Assembly: GCF_000264945.2 (NCBI RefSeq)
Contig: NZ_CP013070.1
Coordinates: forward strand, 248,001 to 312,000
Source: Sphingobium indicum B90A
Lineage (GTDB): Bacteria > Pseudomonadota > Alphaproteobacteria > Sphingomonadales > Sphingomonadaceae
Reading direction: 5' to 3'
Length of the DNA: 64,000 bases
Under the pieces are notes generated by a model. It saw only the letters and a program-made list of their open reading frames with translations. It was not told the origin of the DNA and searched no databases. The translations under genes and the position numbers were made by a program. Positions 17,826 through 26,441 of the stretch are shown piece by piece (position 1 is the first letter of the stretch; each line of letters opens with the position of its first letter).

Positions 17826-18653
17826 CTATGCCGACATGCCGTAGACCTGGCCGCCATTGACCATCAGCAACTGGCCGTTCACCCAGTTGCTCCAGGGCGT
17901 GCACAGCATGAAGATGGCGCCTGCCGCTTCGGCGGGCGTGGCCGGGCGGCCGAAGGGAACCGATGCGGGGATGCTGTCGACCGCCTTTTGCGAAAGGCCG
18001 AGCTGGATGCGCTCGCCGCCGAGTTCCAGCACATTATCCTCGCTTCGCAAGCCGCCCAGCCGCGTATCGACCGAACCGAAGCCCACCGCATTGACGTTGA
18101 TCAGATGTTCGCCCCATTCCTTCGCCAGCGACTTGGTCAGCCCGACCAGCGCCGCCTTCGCCGCGGCGTAATTGGCCTGGCGGACGCTGCCCATCACGGC
18201 GGTCGAGGCGACATTCACGATCTTGCGGAACACCTCCCGCCCCGCCGCCCGTTCGGCCTGGGCTGCCTTGATCATATGCGGCGCGGCGGCGCGCAGGATG
18301 CGGAACGGCACGGTCGCGTGGATCGCGAGCATCCGGTCCCATTCCTCGTCCGTCATCCGTTCGGCGCGGGCATTGAGGACATAGCCGGCATTGTTGACGA
18401 TGATGTCGATCGCGTTCCAGCGGTCCATCGTCGCCTCTATCAGCGCCTCCGCCATGCCGGGCTGGACGAGGTCGCCGGCGAAGACCATCGTTTCCCCTTC
18501 CAATTCCCGCGCCGTCCGCTCGGCCGCTTCGCGATCCGCGTCGCAGATCACGACGCGCGCGCCATGCTGGCACAGCAGTTCGGCCGTGGCGCGGCCGATG
18601 CCCCGCGCAGCGCCCGTGACGATCGACACCCTCCCTTCGACTATGCGCTCCAT
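17826..18653 (-). CDS. SDR-family oxidoreductase (last gene of the kinase-ACAD operon)
   Basis: 275-residue classical short-chain dehydrogenase. The nucleotide-binding motif is TGAARGIG near residue 13, then NNAG, and the catalytic Ser and Y-x-x-x-K are in VASTAVMGSV and ANYAAAKAAL. Start ATG 18653 has GGGAGGA upstream. It begins 28 nt after the stop of the preceding SDR. It likely oxidises a hydroxyacyl-CoA intermediate in the pathway of this operon; the substrate is inferred from context only. Confidence 0.87.
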   Translation of the reverse strand: MERIVEGRVSIVTGAARGIGRATAELLCQHGARVVICDADREAAERTARELEGETMVFAGDLVQPGMAEALIEATMDRWNAIDIIVNNAGYVLNARAERMTDEEWDRMLAIHATVPFRILRAAAPHMIKAAQAERAAGREVFRKIVNVASTAVMGSVRQANYAAAKAALVGLTKSLAKEWGEHLINVNAVGFGSVDTRLGGLRSEDNVLELGGERIQLGLSQKAVDSIPASVPFGRPATPAEAAGAIFMLCTPWSNWVNGQLLMVNGGQVYGMSA

Positions 18654-18681
18654 TCCGTCCTCCCTGCCATGGAACCGCCCC

Positions 18682-19425
18682 TCAAAGAAGCAATCCGCCA
18701 TCCACCACCAGCGTGTGCCCGATCACATAGGAGGCGAGGGGCGAGGCGAGGAACAGCGCGGCCGACCCCAGTTCCGAAGGCTGTCCCATCCGCCCCAGGG
18801 GAATCGCGGCAAGAGTGCGGTCCAGCCGCCCGGGATGGTCGGTGGTCACCTTCGTCAGCTTCGTCGCGACCATTCCCGGCGCGATCCCGTTGACGCGGAT
18901 GCCGTCCGGCGCCCAGGCCTGGCCCAGGGTCCGGGTCAAGCCGATGGCGCCCGCCTTGGACGCGGCATAGGCCGGATTGCCGCGGTTCGCCTGATAGCCC
19001 GAAATCGAGCTGACGATGATCAGCGATCCCGCGCTGTCCCGAAGCGCCGGGCGGAAGGCGCGGGCGCACGCCATCAGGCTGTCGAGATTGACGCCCATCA
19101 CCCTGTCCCAGCCGTCGCGTTCGAATTCGCCGCGCCCATATACCACGGTGCCCTGGCACAGGACGACGACGTCGACCGCGGGAATGTCGCGCGCCGCCCG
19201 TTCCACGCCGTCCCAGTCGGCCGCATCGACCTGGCTGTAGAGCAGTCCGGCCAGATCGCTGCCTTCGGACGCGGAATAGTCCGCCGCGTCCGGCCGCGTG
19301 CCCCAGACCAGCACCTGCGCCCCCGCGTCGAGGAAGGCGCGGGCGATGCCGTTGCCGATGCCGCTCGACCCGCCCACGACAAGCGCGGTCTTCCCCGTGA
19401 AGTCCAGCGGGTTGGCGCCGGTCAC
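18682..19425 (-). CDS. SDR-family oxidoreductase
   Basis: 247 residues, GTG start. It has the glycine motif VVGGSSGIGNGIA, Ser-Tyr-Lys catalytic residues in IVSSISGYQANRGNPAYAAS followed by K, and the C-terminal VIGHTLVVDGG typical of classical SDRs. The GTG overlaps the stop of the acyl-CoA dehydrogenase (GTGA), showing translational coupling. The NAG motif is replaced by LCQGT, a small departure from the family. It probably acts as a 3-hydroxyacyl-CoA or alcohol dehydrogenase. Confidence 0.87.
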   Translation of the reverse strand: MTGANPLDFTGKTALVVGGSSGIGNGIARAFLDAGAQVLVWGTRPDAADYSASEGSDLAGLLYSQVDAADWDGVERAARDIPAVDVVVLCQGTVVYGRGEFERDGWDRVMGVNLDSLMACARAFRPALRDSAGSLIIVSSISGYQANRGNPAYAASKAGAIGLTRTLGQAWAPDGIRVNGIAPGMVATKLTKVTTDHPGRLDRTLAAIPLGRMGQPSELGSAALFLASPLASYVIGHTLVVDGGLLL

Positions 19426-20699
19426 GCCATGGCCCCCGCGCCGTGGCGCTCCGCCGCGCGGGCCTGCTGCTCATGGCGGATATAGGCGGGGAACATGTCG
19501 CCGCACGGTTCGACATTCTTCAGGATTTCGCGGGCGAGCGTCACCTTGTGGACCTCCGTCGGGCCGTCGGCCAGGCCGATGTGGAAGGAGTTGATGACCC
19601 ATTCCGCAAAGGGCATCTCATGGCTGAGGCCCAGCGATCCGTGGATATGCAGGGCGCGGGCGGCGATGTCGTGCAGCAGCTTCGGCATCGCCGCCTTGAC
19701 CGCCGCGACATTGGCCCGGATGGCGCGCCAGTCATGCCCCTGGTCGGCAAGCCATGCGGTTTCCAGTATCAGCAGCCGGAACTGGCGAAGCTCTATCCAG
19801 GAATCGGCGATCTTCTCCTGCACCATCTGCTTCCTGGCCAGTTGCTCCCCCTTGGTGAAGCGGGAGACGGCGCGTTCGCACATCATTTCGAACGCGCGCG
19901 TCGCCTGGGCCAGGGTGCGCATCGCATGGTGCATGCGCCCGCCGCTCAGCCGGACCTGCGCCACGACGAAGGCGTCGCCGCGCCCGCCCAGCATATTGTC
20001 CGCCGGGACGAAGACCCGGTTCCAGCGCACATGCGCATGCCCGTCCTCCGGCTCGCCGTAAAAGCCGTAGTTCCGGACGATCTCTATGCCGGGGGAATCG
20101 GCCGGGACGATGAACATCGACATCCGGCGGTGCGGATCGGCGTCGGGATCGGTCACCGCCATGACGATGTAGAAGGCGGCCCAGCGGGCGTTGGAGGCGA
20201 ACCATTTTTCCCCGTCCAGCACCCATCCGCCATCCACCTGCGTCGCGGCCATGCGCATGACCAGCGGGTCCGCCCCGCCCTGCGGCTCCGTCATGGAGAA
20301 GCAGGAGACGATCTCGTTCGCCAGCAGCGGCTCCAGATAGCGTTTCTTCTGCTCGGGCGTCCCGTAATGCGCCAATATCTCCGAATTGCCGGTGTCGGGC
20401 GCCTGCGCGCCGAAGACGATGGGGCCAAAGCGCGAGCGGCCGAATTTCTCGTTCATCAGCGCCAGCTTCAGCTGGCCATAGCCCTTGCCTCCGAGGTCCG
20501 GTCCCAGGTGGCAGGCCCACAGGCCGCGCGCCTTGACCTTCGCCTGCAGGGGCCGGACCAGCCGTTGAAATTCCGGATCGTGGATGTTCCACTGGCTGCC
20601 CAGCAGATGGTCGAGCGGTTCGACCTCTTCCCTGACGAAATGATCGATCCAGTCGAGTTCGGGTTGAAACCCGGGATCATTGGCGAAACTCCAGCTCAT
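19422..20699 (-). CDS. Acyl-CoA dehydrogenase, ACAD10/11-like
   Basis: 425-residue flavoprotein with the standard N-terminal helical, beta and C-terminal helical domains. The flavin/substrate segment FSMTEPQGGADP and the C-terminal HIHGSLGLSHEMPF region are clear. At the position of the usual catalytic glutamate (YEG in MCAD) the sequence is ADGPTEVHKVTLAREI, as in the ACAD10/11 subgroup. It is coupled by ATGA to an APH-like kinase, the same pair that is fused in human ACAD10/11 and split in the Pseudomonas lva operon, which points to processing of a 4-phospho-acyl-CoA. Confidence 0.9.
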   Translation of the reverse strand: MSWSFANDPGFQPELDWIDHFVREEVEPLDHLLGSQWNIHDPEFQRLVRPLQAKVKARGLWACHLGPDLGGKGYGQLKLALMNEKFGRSRFGPIVFGAQAPDTGNSEILAHYGTPEQKKRYLEPLLANEIVSCFSMTEPQGGADPLVMRMAATQVDGGWVLDGEKWFASNARWAAFYIVMAVTDPDADPHRRMSMFIVPADSPGIEIVRNYGFYGEPEDGHAHVRWNRVFVPADNMLGGRGDAFVVAQVRLSGGRMHHAMRTLAQATRAFEMMCERAVSRFTKGEQLARKQMVQEKIADSWIELRQFRLLILETAWLADQGHDWRAIRANVAAVKAAMPKLLHDIAARALHIHGSLGLSHEMPFAEWVINSFHIGLADGPTEVHKVTLAREILKNVEPCGDMFPAYIRHEQQARAAERHGAGAMA

Positions 20700-21811
20700 G
20701 GCAGCTCCTGGATGCGGCCGAGGGCCCGTTGGAAAAGATTGATCGAGGTTTCGTGCATCCAGCGCGCGACGCCCATGTCGGCCAGGCCGCCGCAGGCGCG
20801 GGCGTAGCTGCCCTCCTGCAATATGCCGAGTTTGAAGCAGGCGAGGACGACGAACCAGTTGTAATGCGTCATGTCGCGGCCGGTGAGGGCGGCATAGCGT
20901 TCCACCAGTTCGGCTTCGGTGGGAAATCCCAGCCACGGTTCGACGGGCAGGCAGCCCGGATGGGAGCCGTCGGGGTCGGTCCAGGTGGCGAGCAGGCAGC
21001 CAAGGTCGATCAGCGGATCGCCGATCGTCGCCAGTTCCCAGTCGACGATCGCCAGCAGCGCCGCGCCGTCATGGGAAAAGAGGAGGTTGCCGACGTGGAA
21101 GTCGCCGTGGACGACGGCGGGCCTGAAGTCCCGCGGAAGATGGGCGTCCAGCCAGGCGGCGAGGCGTTCGGCGGCGGCAAGATCCCTGCGTCCGTCCCAG
21201 CCCGCATATTGATCGTAGCTGTCGAGCTGGCGCAGCCAGCGCGATGCCTGCCGCTCCAGGAAACCTTCCGGCCGGCCGAAGCCGTCAAGCCCGACGGCGG
21301 CGGGATCGACCGCCTGGAGCCTGGCCAGGGCGTCGACGATCTCCAGCCCCATGGCATGCTGCACGTCGGCGTCGCCGGCATGAAGATCGGGCATGCCCCG
21401 CGTCGCGGCGAAGCCGTCGACCGCCTCCATCAGGTAGAAGGCGGAACCGAGCGGCTCGCGATCCAGGCATGCGGCGACCAGCCGGGCATGGGGCACATCC
21501 GTGTCGGCAAGGGCGCCGAGCACGCGGATTTCCCGCTGGATCGTCTTGTCGCCGTCCAGATAGGGGTTGGGCGGAGGCCGCCGCAGGACATAGGAGCGGC
21601 CGTCCCGCACGAAGCGAAGCAGGATGTTCTGGGTGCCGCCCTGGAGCGCGACGGGATGCTGCAACGGCCCCCGGCCCAGGCCCTGCCCGTCCATCCACGA
21701 CCTCAGCCGGTCGACCGGGACCAGGCGTTCCTGATCCCCGGCCCAATCCCCGGCCCGGTCCCCGGCTGCGCCTGGCGGCGGCGTTTCGGACGGGAATCTC
21801 ACCGCTTGCAC
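20696..21811 (-). CDS. APH-like phosphotransferase (ACAD10/11 kinase-domain / LvaA-like)
   Basis: 371 residues from GTG 21811, which has AGGAGAGGAT just upstream; the open frame beyond is antisense to the LysR gene. The kinase catalytic loop is VVHGDFHVGNLLF (H-x-D-x-x-x-x-N) and the metal-binding Asp is in AIVDWELATIGDPLIDLG. The N-terminal lobe contains GGTQNILLRFVRDGRSYVLR. With the coupled acyl-CoA dehydrogenase, phosphorylation of a 4-hydroxyacyl-CoA is the best inferred reaction. Antibiotic resistance is unlikely. Confidence 0.87.
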   Translation of the reverse strand: MQAVRFPSETPPPGAAGDRAGDWAGDQERLVPVDRLRSWMDGQGLGRGPLQHPVALQGGTQNILLRFVRDGRSYVLRRPPPNPYLDGDKTIQREIRVLGALADTDVPHARLVAACLDREPLGSAFYLMEAVDGFAATRGMPDLHAGDADVQHAMGLEIVDALARLQAVDPAAVGLDGFGRPEGFLERQASRWLRQLDSYDQYAGWDGRRDLAAAERLAAWLDAHLPRDFRPAVVHGDFHVGNLLFSHDGAALLAIVDWELATIGDPLIDLGCLLATWTDPDGSHPGCLPVEPWLGFPTEAELVERYAALTGRDMTHYNWFVVLACFKLGILQEGSYARACGGLADMGVARWMHETSINLFQRALGRIQELP

Positions 21812-21991
21812 ATCCTCTCCTGCCTTTTCGGCCGCACCTTGGGTCCGCACCTTGGGTCCGCGCCGGGCCTTGGCGGCTCCGGCGGCTGGAATGGAGCGTA
21901 GGAGAGAGCCGCCAGCCAGTCCAATACGGAATTCTTGTGCTGGTGATAGGCAAGCCCTATCAACGTCCCCAGGCAGGCGGTGAAGAAGCCT

Positions 21992-22993
21992 ATGGATCTG
22001 GATGCACGACCATATCGCTATTTTGTCACGGTGGCGGAGAAGCTGTCCTTCCGGCGCGCCGCCGAAGCGCATAACATCTCCCAGCCCGCCTTGTCCGCGC
22101 AGATCAGGGAACTGGAGCGCCGACTTGGCTTCCCGCTGTTCACGCGCACCCGGCACAATGTGGAACTGACGGCGCAGGGAACGCTGTTCCTGGACAATGC
22201 CCGGCGCATCATCCTGGAAACCGCCCTGATCGGCCGCGCGGCCGAGGAAATCCGCCGCGACTGGCTGCGCGTCGGGATCGCGCACCACATGGCGGGGATT
22301 CCCGAACGGAACGCCCTGGTCGACAGCTTCCTCGCGGCGCGGCCGGACAACAGGCTGCGCATCCATGGCCGGGCGCCGGCCCAGCTCTATCAGGAACTGG
22401 CGGACGGCATGATCGAGGTGGCGATCAACCTGGAAGTGGCGGGATCGGGCGCATCGCGTTCCGCCGTGGAAACCGGGATGGCGGACGAATTTCCCCGCAT
22501 CGTGCTGGGCAGGCGGCCCGTGGCGCTGGCCGTCCCGCCCGGCCATGCCTTCCATGGCGCCGACGCGGTCGCCCTGTCGCAGCTTGACGGATGCCGGATC
22601 GGATCGCTCAGCCGCGCCCATGGCGTCCGCCTGTCGGAGGTGATCGCCAGGGGGCTTCGCCAGGCCGGGGCCGAGCTTGTGAACCTGCCCGAAGGCGATG
22701 CGCCCGCCCTGATCCGCTATGCCCCGATCTTCGGCATCCCGGTCATATCGCTGGGATGGTTCGCCATGCCGGAGGAAAGGGAGGGCGGGCGATTGAAGCA
22801 GGTCGCGGTCGAGGGGTTGGGCATCGAGACGGAACTGGTCGCCATCCGCAGCCGTCGGCCGGCCCGCGCCGCCGTCGATCGTTTCTGGGATCTCATGAAG
22901 GAAGGCGCGGGCGATGCGGCCGGGGCGCTGCCTCAGGCGGGCGTCACGCCGGTTCGACCGTCAGAACGGACCCTTCCGCGCCCGTCACCCTGA
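21992..22993 (+). CDS. LysR-family transcriptional regulator
   Basis: 333 residues from ATG 21992 (MDLDARPYRYFVTVAEKLSF); a GTG at 21980 would add four residues. N-terminal HTH: AAEAHNISQPALSAQIRELE. The effector domain follows. It is divergent from the kinase-ACAD-SDR operon with a 180-bp spacer, so it probably activates that operon in response to its substrate. The 3' end overlaps the convergent nfeD-like gene by 50 bp. Confidence 0.88.
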   Translation: MDLDARPYRYFVTVAEKLSFRRAAEAHNISQPALSAQIRELERRLGFPLFTRTRHNVELTAQGTLFLDNARRIILETALIGRAAEEIRRDWLRVGIAHHMAGIPERNALVDSFLAARPDNRLRIHGRAPAQLYQELADGMIEVAINLEVAGSGASRSAVETGMADEFPRIVLGRRPVALAVPPGHAFHGADAVALSQLDGCRIGSLSRAHGVRLSEVIARGLRQAGAELVNLPEGDAPALIRYAPIFGIPVISLGWFAMPEEREGGRLKQVAVEGLGIETELVAIRSRRPARAAVDRFWDLMKEGAGDAAGALPQAGVTPVRPSERTLPRPSP

Positions 22994-23402
22994 CCCTGGC
23001 GCCCACCGGCGCGTCCGGGCCGCGGCAGGACCAGACGCCGTCCCCCACCTTCACACGGCCCCGGCCATTGTCGATCGGCTCGACCACGGTGACGACCTCT
23101 CCCACCAGCCGGGCGGCGCGGTCGTTGAGCAGCGGGTCTTGCGAATCCACCGGATTGGCCGTGTACCAGCGCCGCCCGCCCCAGACCGACAGGAGGCAGA
23201 GGCCCGCGAACAGCAGCAGTTGCAGCGGCACGGAAATCGGGAAGGCAAGCGCGACAAGGCCCGTCACCGCGGCCGCCAGCGCGACCCAGATCAGGAACAC
23301 GCCCGGTATCACCACCTCGCCCATGGCAAGCAGCGCGGCGAAGACCAGCCAGCCCCAATGATCGTCCAGCATGGCGAGCCAGCCGGTCATGCCCGCGTCC
23401 AT
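22944..23402 (-). CDS. NfeD-family membrane protein
   Basis: 152 residues with an N-terminal membrane region of about three helices (WGWLVFAALLAMGEVVIPGV then LALVA-like stretches) and a C-terminal OB-fold domain (RLVGEVVTVVEPIDNGRGRV, residues ~95-150). NfeD proteins work with SPFH-domain proteins in membrane microdomain and quality-control functions. The ATG overlaps the stop of the SPFH gene by 1 nt (TGATG), so they are made together. Confidence 0.9.
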   Translation of the reverse strand: MDAGMTGWLAMLDDHWGWLVFAALLAMGEVVIPGVFLIWVALAAAVTGLVALAFPISVPLQLLLFAGLCLLSVWGGRRWYTANPVDSQDPLLNDRAARLVGEVVTVVEPIDNGRGRVKVGDGVWSCRGPDAPVGARVRVTGAEGSVLTVEPA

Positions 23403-24373
23403 CACGCCGGCCCCTGTCCGAACGGGCCGCGGCGGGTCGGCGCGGCGGGCGGCGTGGGAGGCGCGCCTTCGCCCAAGGCCTCCTTCGCCAGCGCGCCGAT
23501 GCCGCCCAGCGTGCCGATCAACTGGGTCGCCTCGACCGGGAAGAGGATCGTCTTGGCGTTGGGGGAGGTGGCGAACTGGCTCACCGCCTCGACATATTTC
23601 TGGGCGATGAAATAGTTGATCGCCTGCGCATTGCCGCTGGCGATGGCTTCGGAGACCATCTGCGTCGCCTTGGCCTCCGCCTCCGCCTCGCGCTCGCGGG
23701 CTTCGGCGTCGCGGAAGGCGGCTTCGCGGCGGCCTTCGGCTTCCAGTATCTGGCTCTGCTTCTGCCCTTCCGCCTTCAGGATTTCCGATGCGCGCAGGCC
23801 CTCCGACTCCAGGATCAGGGCGCGCTTTTCGCGCTCCGCCTTCATCTGGCGGCCCATGGCGTTGACGATGTCGGCGGGCGGGCGGATGTCCTTCAGCTCC
23901 ACGCGGGTGATCTTGATGCCCCAGGCGTTGGTGGCGTGATCGACGACGGAGAGCAGGCGGGCATTGATCTCGTCGCGCTTCGACAGGGTCTCGTCCAGGT
24001 CCATCGACCCCATCACCGTGCGCAGGTTGGTGGTGGCGAGCTGCATGATCGCGACATAGAGTTCCGACACTTCATAGGCCGCCTTGGCCGCGTCCAGCAC
24101 CTGGAAGAAGACCACGCCGTCGACCGACACCATGGCGTTGTCCTTGGTGATGATCTCCTGCCCCGGAATGTCGACCACCTGTTCCATCATGTTGATCTTG
24201 CGCCCGACGGCGTAGAAGAAGGCGGGGTAGAAGTTGAGGCCGGGGCGCGCCACTTCGGTGAAGCGGCCGAAGCGTTCGATGGTATATTGATAGCCCTGGC
24301 GCACGACCTTGACGCTCACCGCCAGGTAGAACAGCACCAGTAATGTCACCGTCAGCGCGAATGTCGTCAGCAT
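23402..24373 (-). CDS. SPFH/Band 7 (stomatin-like, QmcA-type) protein
   Basis: 323 residues: one N-terminal membrane helix (MLTTFALTVTLLVLFYLAVS), the SPFH domain (VVRQGYQYTIERFGRFTEVA to ~residue 180) and a long charged coiled coil rich in EAEGRREAAFRDAEAREREA. The tail is proline-rich. Such proteins form large ring oligomers and help regulate membrane proteases. It is paired with the NfeD-like gene downstream. Confidence 0.92.
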   Translation of the reverse strand: MLTTFALTVTLLVLFYLAVSVKVVRQGYQYTIERFGRFTEVARPGLNFYPAFFYAVGRKINMMEQVVDIPGQEIITKDNAMVSVDGVVFFQVLDAAKAAYEVSELYVAIMQLATTNLRTVMGSMDLDETLSKRDEINARLLSVVDHATNAWGIKITRVELKDIRPPADIVNAMGRQMKAEREKRALILESEGLRASEILKAEGQKQSQILEAEGRREAAFRDAEAREREAEAEAKATQMVSEAIASGNAQAINYFIAQKYVEAVSQFATSPNAKTILFPVEATQLIGTLGGIGALAKEALGEGAPPTPPAAPTRRGPFGQGPA

Positions 24374-24447
24374 GCCTGCACTCCCCCAGAAATCCGCTTG
24401 GACTATGACGCGAAATCATGAATGGGGAAAGGCAAAGGAGTATCGTC

Positions 24448-25263
24448 ATGTTGTTGCGCCACGCCCGATCGCTGCTGTTCCTGCCCGCGTCCAACCCCCG
24501 CGCCATCGCCAAGGCGCGGACGCTGCCCTGCGACATGGTGATATTGGACCTGGAGGATGCGGTGCCCGACGACCGCAAGGAGGACGCGCTGGGGAACGCC
24601 GTCGCTGCGGTGGCGGAGGGTTTCGGCGGACGGCTCTGCGCGGTGCGCATCAATGTGGAGGGCGCGCCGACGCACGGGCGGGAGATGGTGGCGCTGAAAG
24701 GCTCCGCCGCCGATTATGTGGTGCTGCCCAAGGTGGAGAATGCCCGCCAGGTGAAGGACGTGTTCAGCGTCTGCCAGAAGCCGGTGATCGCGATGATCGA
24801 GAGCGCGGCGGGCGTGCTGGCGGTGCAGGCGATCGCATCGGCGGAGGGCTGCGCGGGGTTGTTCATGGGGAATAACGACCTGCGGCAGGATCTGGGGATA
24901 CCGCCCTCGGCCGGGCGGGAAGGGCTGGCCCTGTCCCTGCAGTCCGTCATGCTGGCGGCGCGGGCGGCGGGCATCGCCGCGTTCGACGGCGTGTTCAACC
25001 GGCTGGACGACGAGGCCGGCTTCGAAAGCGAATGCGCGGCGGGGCATGCGCTGGGCTTCGACGGCAAGACGCTGATCCACCCCAGCCAGGTGCCGGTGGC
25101 CAATCAGGTGTTCGGTCCGGACCCACAGGCGGTTGCCGATGCGCGGCGGCTGATCGAGGCGGCGACGGGCGGGGCCGAGCGGTTCGAGGGACGGATGATC
25201 GAGAGCATGCATGTCGAGGAAGCGAGGGCGCTGATCGCCAGGGCTGACGCGGTGTCGGGTTAG
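24448..25263 (+). CDS. CitE-like HpcH/HpaI family CoA-ester lyase
   Basis: 271 residues from ATG 24448, which has AAAGGAG 7 nt upstream; the ATG at 24418 lacks an SD. TIM-barrel with RSLLFLPASNPRAIAKA, metal ligands in DLEDAVPDDRKEDA and IAMIESAAGVL, and the late GKTLIHPSQ motif typical of citryl/malyl/methylmalyl-CoA lyases. The exact acyl-CoA substrate is not predictable. It stands alone on the plus strand. Confidence 0.87.
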   Translation: MLLRHARSLLFLPASNPRAIAKARTLPCDMVILDLEDAVPDDRKEDALGNAVAAVAEGFGGRLCAVRINVEGAPTHGREMVALKGSAADYVVLPKVENARQVKDVFSVCQKPVIAMIESAAGVLAVQAIASAEGCAGLFMGNNDLRQDLGIPPSAGREGLALSLQSVMLAARAAGIAAFDGVFNRLDDEAGFESECAAGHALGFDGKTLIHPSQVPVANQVFGPDPQAVADARRLIEAATGGAERFEGRMIESMHVEEARALIARADAVSG

Positions 25264-25305
25264 GCGGTGTCGACAAACCTGGAGTGGGGGAAATGGCCAA
25301 TGCAT

Positions 25306-25456
25306 GACATTCCCCTCCCGCAGGCGGGAGGGGCTAGGGGTGGGCGCGACCCCGGACTTGATCCGGGGGAGCTTCTGACTTGGCCGTTGCAAAACAACGC
25401 GGATGTTGCGCCAGCCCACCCCCTAACCCCCTCCCGCCTGCGGGAGGGGGAATGAC
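25306..25456. repeat. Nested palindromic element family B, copy 1
   Basis: 151-bp near-perfect palindrome. Outer arms of ~40 bp each contain their own hairpin (CTCCCGC-AG-GCGGGAG at the left and CTCCCGC-CT-GCGGGAG at the right). The body contains CCCCGGACTTGATCCGGGG. It follows the CitE-like gene and ends 55 bp from the convergent methyltransferase stop. Same family at 28483 and 47672. Confidence 0.85.
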
Positions 25457-25510
25457 AGGAAACCACCCAAAATCAGCCATTCGGCGCGTTCTGCACTTGT
25501 CCGCGTCGTT

Positions 25511-26317
25511 TCACTTCGCCGGCTTGCGGAAGCGCAGCGTCATCCGGTCGCTTTCCCCTATGGCGAGATATTTCGCCTTGTCGACTTCTCCATGGCGCAG
25601 CGTCGGGGGCAGCGTCCAGACGCCCTTTTCCCAGTCGGCGCTGTCCTTGGGATTGGCGTTGATCTCCGACGATCCGGCATATTCAAAGCCGGCCGCTTCT
25701 GCGAGGCGGCGGACGGTCGAGACCTTGAGGTAGCCGCTGGTCTTCTCCCGCGCCGTGTCGCGCCCTTCGGGCAGGCGGTGGTCGACGATGCCCAGCGTGC
25801 CGCCCGGCTTCAGCAGGTCGTAAAAGGCCTTGAACGTCGCCGCTTCCGTCCCGCCCATCACCATATTGTGGACATTGCGGAAGGTCAGCAGCGTGTCGAC
25901 GCTGCCCGCCGGAATGAGGCCGGTCTGGTCCGGGAAGGGGACGACCTTCACCTTGCCGTAGACGTCCGGCTTTGCCGCGAGGAACGCCTTGTAGCCGTCC
26001 AGCGAGCGGCCGGTGGGCTGGAGCGCGTAGAAGGTGCCCTTTTCATGCAGCAGCGGCGCCAATATTTCCGTGTACCAGCCGCCGCTGGGTGCATATTCGA
26101 CGACGGTCTGGTTCGGCTGCACCCCGAAGAAGGCGAGCGTTTCGGCCGGATGGCGATAGGCGTCGCGGGCGACATTGGCGGGGGTGCGGCTGGGCGCGGC
26201 GATGGCGGCGGCGATCGGATCGGCCGCCTGGTGATGGTGCGCATGCTGGGCGGCGAGGGGAAGCAGCGGCAGGGACAGGCCGGTCAGCAGCAGGGCGGCG
26301 CGGGCTAAGCGGTTCAT
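25511..26317 (-). CDS. Exported class I SAM-dependent methyltransferase-like protein
   Basis: 268 residues. A signal peptide (MNRLARAALLLTGLSLPLLP) is followed by a His-rich stretch (HAHHHQ) and a Rossmann methyltransferase fold: VVEYAPSGGWYTEILAPLL is the SAM motif I, GTFYALQPTG the second strand, and LRFRKP the end. ATG 26317 is preferred over 26323 because AGAGGA lies 6 nt before it. Secretion of an apparent methyltransferase is odd, since SAM is cytoplasmic; several sphingomonad relatives show the same design. Function unknown. Confidence 0.8.
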   Translation of the reverse strand: MNRLARAALLLTGLSLPLLPLAAQHAHHHQAADPIAAAIAAPSRTPANVARDAYRHPAETLAFFGVQPNQTVVEYAPSGGWYTEILAPLLHEKGTFYALQPTGRSLDGYKAFLAAKPDVYGKVKVVPFPDQTGLIPAGSVDTLLTFRNVHNMVMGGTEAATFKAFYDLLKPGGTLGIVDHRLPEGRDTAREKTSGYLKVSTVRRLAEAAGFEYAGSSEINANPKDSADWEKGVWTLPPTLRHGEVDKAKYLAIGESDRMTLRFRKPAK

Positions 26318-26441
26318 TGGCATTCCTCTTTTCCTGGGGATGTCCGATGTGCCCGCGATGCAGGCCGCGCGCAAGCGTGCCGGCGGGAAAATCCGTCCGC
26401 CTGCAACAGATTGTTACGGAATGCGCTTTGCGGGCCGGTGC

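Noticed and set aside
21812..22621. 270-codon extension of the APH-like kinase upstream of GTG 21811
   Set aside because: It is antisense to the LysR gene and has shadow composition; the GTG with AGGAGAGGAT fits the start of the kinase.
25306..25456. Family B palindrome considered as a CRISPR-type repeat or a standard terminator
   Set aside because: There are no regularly spaced direct repeats or spacers, and no T run follows the hairpins; the copies are dispersed singly.
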